Below are positions 4,001 through 7,235 of a stretch of 7,235 nt of DNA, piece by piece. A program made the position numbers and the translations under genes. How positions within the stretch are numbered: the first letter of the stretch is position 1; every line of letters starts with the position of its first letter. The stretch lies in the NCBI GenBank assembly GCA_964538345.1, contig CAZIFF010000028.1:1-7235 (forward strand). The letters are read 5' to 3'. Source of the stretch: JAGOTN01 sp964538345. GTDB lineage: Bacteria; Patescibacteriota; Minisyncoccia; Phycocordibacterales; JAACPR01. A model generated the notes under the pieces. It was not told the origin of the DNA, made no database searches, and was given only the letters and a program-made list of their open reading frames with translations.

Positions 4001-7000
4001 ATGAAAAATAATATGAAAAAAATAATAATTGGGTTTTTTGCTTTTGTTTTCCTTTTTGTAGGACACAATGCTTTTGCGTATGTGGCTTGGAATAATGGAA
4101 CACAAGGCCCTGATTGTTCAACAATGAACATCGCAAATAATACAACTGGAGTCGGTGGTCCTAGTGGTCTTTGTTGGACAGGCGTAAATGTAAACGCAAG
4201 TCCAGGAGACTATATTTCTGTTAAGGTTTATTATCATAATACAGGTAATGAAACTGCTGATAATACCCGAATTAAAGTTTATGCTCCATCTGGTGCAGCT
4301 ACAAATCATTCTTTTACTGGTGAAATTCGTTCAGACCAGAGCTCTTTGGCCGGAGGTCCTGTTTCGGTGACAATTCCAACACCTCAAGGTTTAACTTTTG
4401 TTTCAACGACCTGGTATACAAGAACTGGTCCTAATAATAATCTTATAGCCACAACCTTACTTGGTGGACAAAATGGGCAAGAAGTTTTAGGTAGTAATGG
4501 TTTAGATATTGGAGATGTTATTTCAAATAATGTTTTATCTCAAGGAGCAGTAGTTGTAAAATTTAAAGTAAATAGTACTCAACCTCCACAAAATTGTACA
4601 ATTGATAATTTTAATGCTAATCCAACATCAATTACAAATGGTGGTTCCTCAGTTTTGTCATGGAATACTACAGGTTGTGCTTCCGTTAAACTTAACAATA
4701 GTAATGTTTCACTTGATGGTTCTCAAACTGTCTCACCTACAATCACAACAACTTATACACTCAAAGCTTACAATAGTGCAGGTGCTTTGATGGACACAGA
4801 AAGTAAAACAGTTACTGTTAATAATACAGTTTTAAATTGTTCAATAAATAGTTTTACGGCTAGTCCACTAACAATAAACCAAGGACAATATTCTATTTTA
4901 AACTGGAAGACAACTAATTGTGCAAATGTTAGTATATCACCACTTAATTACAACGTTCCACAAACTGGCTCACAGCAAGTTTATCCAAATCAAACTACGA
5001 CTTATACTTTAACTGCTACTGGCTCAAATGGTGTAATTCAGACAAAATCAGTAAAGGTCAACGTTAACGGTGCATCTTCGACTGTTTGTAAAATAAATAA
5101 CTTTGAAGCATCCCCTGCAAGTATTGCAAGTGGTGGAACATCTCTATTGTCATGGGAGACAATTAATTGTACGGCTGTTATGATTACGCCTTACATTGGA
5201 TCTTTGTCTGTTAATGGTTCTAAAACAGTTTCACCTGCTGTAACTACAACTTATACCTTGAAAGCAGTGGCTACCAATGGCACAAGTCAAACTAGAACTA
5301 CAACAGTTACAGTTAGTACTGTCACTCCAAACAATTGTTCGATTGATAGTTTTACTGCTAGTCCTTCAACAATTATAAGTGGAGATTCTTCCACGCTTGC
5401 TTGGGATACTACTAATTGCGCTTCAACTAAACTTTATAGTGGCTCAACTTTGATAAATACTTATGGACCAAACGGGACAAAAAGTGTTACTCCAACAACT
5501 ACAACAATATATACATTGAAAGCTTACAATGCTAACGGAGCTCTAGGTGGCACGAAGACAAAGACTGTTATTGTTGGTACTCCTGTTCCATATACATGTT
5601 CAATAAATAGTTTTACCGCTAGCCCAACATCAATTCATTCCGGTGGTACTTCAAAATTATCATGGGATACAAGTAATTGTGTAACTGTTAGTTTAAATGG
5701 AGCCGAAGTTGTAACTTCTGGGAATAAAAATGTCAGTCCAACTGTTACTACTACTTATACTCTAAAAGCTACAGGTTCAAATGGTATTGTTAAAACAAAA
5801 TCAGTCACCGTTTCTGTTAATACAATAATTATTTCTAATTGTAAGATAAATAGTTTCACTGCCTCCCCAACTTCAATTCAAAGTGGTGATTTTTCAACCC
5901 TATCTTGGAATACAAGCAATTGTCAAAATGTTACAATTTCAAATCTCGGTAACAATGTTTCTAGTTCAGGAAGTCAAAAGGTTTGGCCAACTCAAAATAC
6001 AACTTATACTCTAACGGCTTACGGCACTGATGGCGGAGTTCAAACTGATAGTGTTACTGTATTTGTGAATTCAGTTTCTTCCGAGTGTAAAATAAATAAT
6101 TTTGATGCAAATCCAAATTCTATTTCGTCTGGTGATTCATCAACTTTATCTTGGAATACAAGTAATTGTGCCAATGTCAGTATTTCAAGTATCGGGAATG
6201 TTTCTGTTACTGGTTCAAAAATTGTTTGGCCAACAAGTACAAAAACATACACCCTAACAGCCCAAGATCAATACGGTAATGCGGTTGATACAGCCAGTGT
6301 GACTATTTATGTCAATGATTACAATAATGATACTTGCGAAATTATTAGCTTTGAAGCTAGTGACACAAGTATTGATGAAGGAGACTATAGTCGTTTAATT
6401 TGGGACACAAATGATTGTGCCCAAGTAAAAATTACAACTCTTGGAAATGTTGATGATGACGGAGATGAGAAAGTTTATCCAACAAGCGATAAGACTTATA
6501 CTCTAACAGCATATGACGATGATGGTGGAACCGATACAGCAACTGTTCGTATTTATGTTGATGAAGACAATAACAATAATGATGATGACGATTGTTCTAT
6601 CGATAGTTATTCAGCTACCGAGACATATATAAGTCGAGGTGATGAAGTGACCCTAAGATGGAGAACAACCGATTGTGATGATGTTAGTATTTCAAAGATT
6701 GGTGATGTTGACGAAGACGGTAGTGAAGATGTCTCACCATATAGTACAACTACATATATCTTAAAAGCTGAAGGTAATAATGGAAGTGATTCAGAATCAA
6801 TCAAAATATATGTTGACTACGATGATGGAGGCGACTTATACAATACAAATGTTGTTACAACCGTCGCGACAAATATCTCTCAAAATGCCGCTCAATTGAA
6901 TGGCCTACTTACCAGTTCAAATTATAGTAATGCTAGTGTGAATACTTACTTTGAATATGGTACAACGGTGAATCTAGGAATGCGAACAGCTTCAAGGTCA

Positions 7001-7235
7001 AGTAACAACAATAGCAATATAAGTGAATATGTTACTAACCTTAGTCCAAATACTATTTATTTCTTCCGAGCTCGTGCTGAAGGCGTAAATGGAAATTCTG
7101 TCGGAGCTATTGAAGTTTTCCGAACACTTGGTTACACAAACTACAACAATAATAATTACACCAACAATACGACAGTTAGAACTATTAGAGAAGTTGTTTA
7201 CGAACAAGGAACAACAGTAATGGGTTCAATGTCAC
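4001..7235 (+). CDS. Giant secreted surface protein with nine Ig-like repeats (3' end outside window)
   Basis: The frame stays open for 1078 codons to the window edge, so the protein is longer than seen. A Sec signal peptide (residues 1-26, cut after Ala-Phe-Ala) leads into a DUF11-like domain (about 27-195), recognisable by the segment near ISVKVYYHNTGNETADN; it holds the cysteine pair C39 and C58. Nine tandem Ig-like repeats of 81-87 residues follow (199 to about 946), then an FN3-like domain (about 951-1042, with the typical FEYGTT and LSPNTIYFFRA motifs) and an Asn/Thr-rich stretch. It is probably exported and anchored or assembled at the cell surface, with a structural or adhesive role inferred from architecture. 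No enzyme motif is visible. The start at 4001 is the first ATG after an in-frame TAG (3980-3982) and has AAGGCGAG 8 nt upstream; a second ATG at 4013 would still keep the signal peptide. The anchoring signal, if any, lies beyond the window. Confidence 0.93.
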   Translation, partial: MKNNMKKIIIGFFAFVFLFVGHNAFAYVAWNNGTQGPDCSTMNIANNTTGVGGPSGLCWTGVNVNASPGDYISVKVYYHNTGNETADNTRIKVYAPSGAATNHSFTGEIRSDQSSLAGGPVSVTIPTPQGLTFVSTTWYTRTGPNNNLIATTLLGGQNGQEVLGSNGLDIGDVISNNVLSQGAVVVKFKVNSTQPPQNCTIDNFNANPTSITNGGSSVLSWNTTGCASVKLNNSNVSLDGSQTVSPTITTTYTLKAYNSAGALMDTESKTVTVNNTVLNCSINSFTASPLTINQGQYSILNWKTTNCANVSISPLNYNVPQTGSQQVYPNQTTTYTLTATGSNGVIQTKSVKVNVNGASSTVCKINNFEASPASIASGGTSLLSWETINCTAVMITPYIGSLSVNGSKTVSPAVTTTYTLKAVATNGTSQTRTTTVTVSTVTPNNCSIDSFTASPSTIISGDSSTLAWDTTNCASTKLYSGSTLINTYGPNGTKSVTPTTTTIYTLKAYNANGALGGTKTKTVIVGTPVPYTCSINSFTASPTSIHSGGTSKLSWDTSNCVTVSLNGAEVVTSGNKNVSPTVTTTYTLKATGSNGIVKTKSVTVSVNTIIISNCKINSFTASPTSIQSGDFSTLSWNTSNCQNVTISNLGNNVSSSGSQKVWPTQNTTYTLTAYGTDGGVQTDSVTVFVNSVSSECKINNFDANPNSISSGDSSTLSWNTSNCANVSISSIGNVSVTGSKIVWPTSTKTYTLTAQDQYGNAVDTASVTIYVNDYNNDTCEIISFEASDTSIDEGDYSRLIWDTNDCAQVKITTLGNVDDDGDEKVYPTSDKTYTLTAYDDDGGTDTATVRIYVDEDNNNNDDDDCSIDSYSATETYISRGDEVTLRWRTTDCDDVSISKIGDVDEDGSEDVSPYSTTTYILKAEGNNGSDSESIKIYVDYDDGGDLYNTNVVTTVATNISQNAAQLNGLLTSSNYSNASVNTYFEYGTTVNLGMRTASRSSNNNSNISEYVTNLSPNTIYFFRARAEGVNGNSVGAIEVFRTLGYTNYNNNNYTNNTTVRTIREVVYEQGTTVMGSMS
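4595..6844 (+). repeat. Nine tandem Ig-like protein repeats, C-x26-C type
   Basis: Units begin at their first Cys codon: 4595, 4838, 5087, 5336, 5597, 5840, 6086, 6335 and 6593 (residues 199, 280, 363, 446, 533, 614, 696, 779, 865). In all nine the two cysteines are exactly 27 positions apart, and Ile at unit position 3, Phe/Tyr at 6, Ala at 8, Ile at 13, Gly at 16, Leu at 21, Trp at 23 and Thr at 25 are invariant. The second half carries a TTTYTLKA-like strand and ends in a short linker. One disulfide per unit is the natural reading. DNA identity between units is patchy, but units 2 and 5 are nearly identical over their first 30 bases. Units 6-9 share an I-S/T-x-x-(L/I)-G-(N/D) turn, suggesting a local series of duplications. 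Confidence 0.93.

Noticed and set aside
3997..4011. Four-codon upstream frame (Met-Tyr-Glu-Lys, stop) overlapping the start of the giant gene
   Set aside because: Its ATG is only 4 bases after AAGGCGAG, too close for efficient use, and any ATG in an A-rich leader may produce such a frame. Reinitiation at the ATG at 4013, one base after its stop, is possible but unsupported.
3858..4145. Minus-strand open frames over the promoter, leader and start of the giant gene
   Set aside because: They are mirror images of AT-rich control sequence and of the signal peptide region; the plus-strand gene is far better supported.
4595..6844. CRISPR array or DNA-level satellite, considered because of the nine regular units of about 245 bp
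   Set aside because: The period is in protein coding frame, the units diverge strongly in DNA while keeping amino-acid motifs, and there are no short identical repeats with unique spacers.
6040..7207. Minus-strand open frames of 65-70 codons within the repeat and FN3-like region
   Set aside because: They are antisense shadows produced by the biased Ser/Thr/Asn codons of the giant gene and have no start signals.

Overview
The window is AT-rich and reads like a Candidate Phyla Radiation (Patescibacteria, Parcubacteria-like) genome. This is inferred from the style of the proteins: a solo GspE/PilB ATPase next to a very large secreted protein that combines a DUF11-like domain, many copies of a Cys-x26-Cys Ig-like repeat and an FN3-like domain. 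That architecture is common in Parcubacteria, but no phylogenetic marker is present to prove it. The standard bacterial code fits all genes, with all three visible stops being TAA, and no tRNA, rRNA, CRISPR array, insertion sequence or integrase was seen.

Layout. Positions 1-70 hold a strong GC-rich hairpin (a bidirectional terminator) belonging to something left of the window. A near-consensus sigma70-type promoter (74-102) then drives a 232-residue lipoprotein of unknown function (189-887). A terminator at 911-941 separates it from the convergent PilB-type ATPase gene (2640 down to 940, minus strand). Positions 2641-2802 form a compact divergent control region. It holds a minus-strand -10 box so close to the pilB ATG that the transcript would be nearly leaderless. 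It also holds a plus-strand extended -10 promoter covered by a perfect 10-bp palindrome, and a long leader hairpin in front of a 289-residue secreted or anchored protein of unknown function (2803-3672).

The gap 3673-4000 contains a hairpin, an intrinsic terminator and a second extended -10 promoter of the same type, then a roughly 105-nt leader ending in a hairpin over the ribosome binding site. From 4001 to the right edge runs one open gene of at least 1078 codons. It encodes a signal peptide, a DUF11-like domain, nine tandem Ig-like repeats, an FN3-like domain and an Asn/Thr-rich stretch, and it is cut off by the window end.

Taken together, every gene looks monocistronic, with its own promoter and usually its own terminator, and all four products belong to the cell envelope: a lipoprotein, a type IV pilus assembly motor, a secreted protein with a C-terminal hydrophobic segment and a giant surface protein. 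A role in surface attachment or host contact is a reasonable inference but is not shown by the sequence. The most distinctive signals are the strict repeat grammar of the giant protein, the acidification of its last two repeats into DxDxDG-like loops, and the paired promoter and leader architecture of the two plus-strand genes at 2803 and 4001.
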